Translations under genes and position numbers: made by a program | Source of the DNA: a virus | Strand: one strand, 5' to 3' | IMG/VR virus record: IMGVR_UViG_3300034071_002576 | Span: 22,341-86,340 of that record | DNA: 64,000 bases | Shown: in pieces, positions 63,345 through 64,000 of the stretch | Position numbering within the stretch: position 1 is the first letter of the stretch | Layout of the letters: every line of letters begins with the position of its first letter | Notes under the pieces: model-generated | Told to the model about the DNA's origin: nothing | The model's input: the letters and a program-made list of their open reading frames with translations, nothing else | Databases searched by the model: none

Positions 63345-64000
63345 TATGGCTGATTACGCAGAGGGTTTGCGGGTTCTCACTAACTTAGTTAGCAACCCGC
63401 AAATGCTGAGGCAGATCCAAAATTTACCTGGAGAGATCTCCGGGCAGATCCAGGATGTTCTGCGTGGTTTCCAGGCAGCAGGTGGTAGTGGCGCTCTAGG
63501 TCCCGCTATTCAGAAACGGTTACTGTTTCCGAACGCTCCCGCCCCTCGGCCCATTCCCACCAAAGCTGAAAAGACCCAGCAGCTTCCCTTAGCCATTCGA
63601 ACCCGCGAAGGTGTGCCCGTTTCTTCGCGTACTCCCCGTCCCACAGTTCGGAATCGTGAGACGATTCAAGCCGGTGCTCGTGAACGCGTTGCGGATATGC
63701 CTCGGGTGCGCCTGCCCGGCGAGGCTCCCGGCCAAATGAGCATTTTTTCAGCTCCTGAACCTCAATTTAAATACAACATACACACTGCTCCTGAACCTGA
63801 GTTTGGTCCGGGTGCGCGTCCTCTTTCTCTGCGGGAAGCCGACGCCGATACTGCAAACCTGCTTCGGACTCTGGAGCCAGGGACAGCTACGACTCTCGCC
63901 CGTCTGGCCGACGATATCGCTTCTGAGTACGGGGTACCAGCCGGGGAAGCTCTTAAAAATATCACCGGTCCGAAGGGCACTGACTACCTCGCCTATTTGA
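63345..64000 (+). CDS. Putative virion protein, cut by right edge
   Basis: An ATG at 63345 (MADYAEGLRVLTNLVSNPQM) opens a frame with no stop before the edge (218 codons visible). It is Pro/Arg/Glu-rich with low-complexity stretches (PAPRPIPTKAEKTQQLPLAI, FSAPEPQFKY). Its style recalls the other large virion proteins here. The 3' end is outside the window. Confidence 0.65.

Noticed and set aside
1-64000. Integrase, attachment site, CRISPR array or photosystem gene (psbA/psbD)
   Set aside because: No recombinase motifs, no regularly spaced identical repeats with unique spacers, and no D1/D2-like sequence were seen.

Overview
The window is part of the genome of a tailed double-stranded DNA phage, most probably a cyanophage. 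A terminase large subunit, portal, probable scaffold, major capsid protein and tail fibres make it a tailed phage. A lone NblA-like (phycobilisome-degradation) gene, and many tiny proteins of types I associate with cyanophages and picocyanobacteria, point to a cyanobacterial host. I see no integrase, no CRISPR array and no photosystem gene. Both ends cut through genes: a primase-helicase at the left edge and a virion-type gene at the right edge.

Left arm, 1-18 kb, almost all on the minus strand: DNA replication and takeover. It holds an AEP-primase/SF3-helicase, a RecB-like PD-(D/E)XK nuclease, an SSB, a family A DNA polymerase with proofreading exonuclease, a degenerate methyltransferase-like protein, and two paralogous disordered proteins, one ending in 64 consecutive glycines. 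A tight operon follows, with a MoxR/RavA-like AAA+ ATPase and a ViaA-like VWA protein. The one plus-strand gene here is the NblA-like gene.

18-27.2 kb, minus strand: a cell-wall cassette (L,D-transpeptidase, proline-rich membrane protein, SH3b protein) and then about 28 very small, tightly overlapping genes. These include a tandem paralogous family (PITPPPELV proteins), zinc-ribbon proteins and an RlpA-like protein. Three intercistronic hairpins share one sequence. Several of these genes encode fewer than 60 residues.

27.2-28.9 kb: a 1.25 kb gene-free stretch with CTGACAAG direct repeats and long inverted repeats, then the switch from leftward to rightward transcription. It is the best candidate for an origin or control region.

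28.9-64 kb, mostly plus strand: virion and packaging genes. In order: a large structural protein; a candidate ncRNA; a tRNA cluster (Met-CAU and Leu-UAA, plus tRNA-like halves); tail-fibre genes including an S74 self-cleaving fibre and a second fibre on the opposite strand; an AP2/zinc-ribbon/dCMP deaminase group; possible internal virion proteins; terminase; small structural genes; portal; scaffold; capsid; a second abundant head protein; and head-completion candidates. Dispersed among them are seven glycan- or methyl-transfer enzymes (Methyltransf_24, FkbM, GT2, GH130-like, GT4, a GT-like protein and GT17). Minus-strand genes in this half look like inserted cargo. The portal 3' end and the scaffold 5' end appear to share about 500 bp in two reading frames.

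All functional calls come from motifs and context read by eye. No database search was run.
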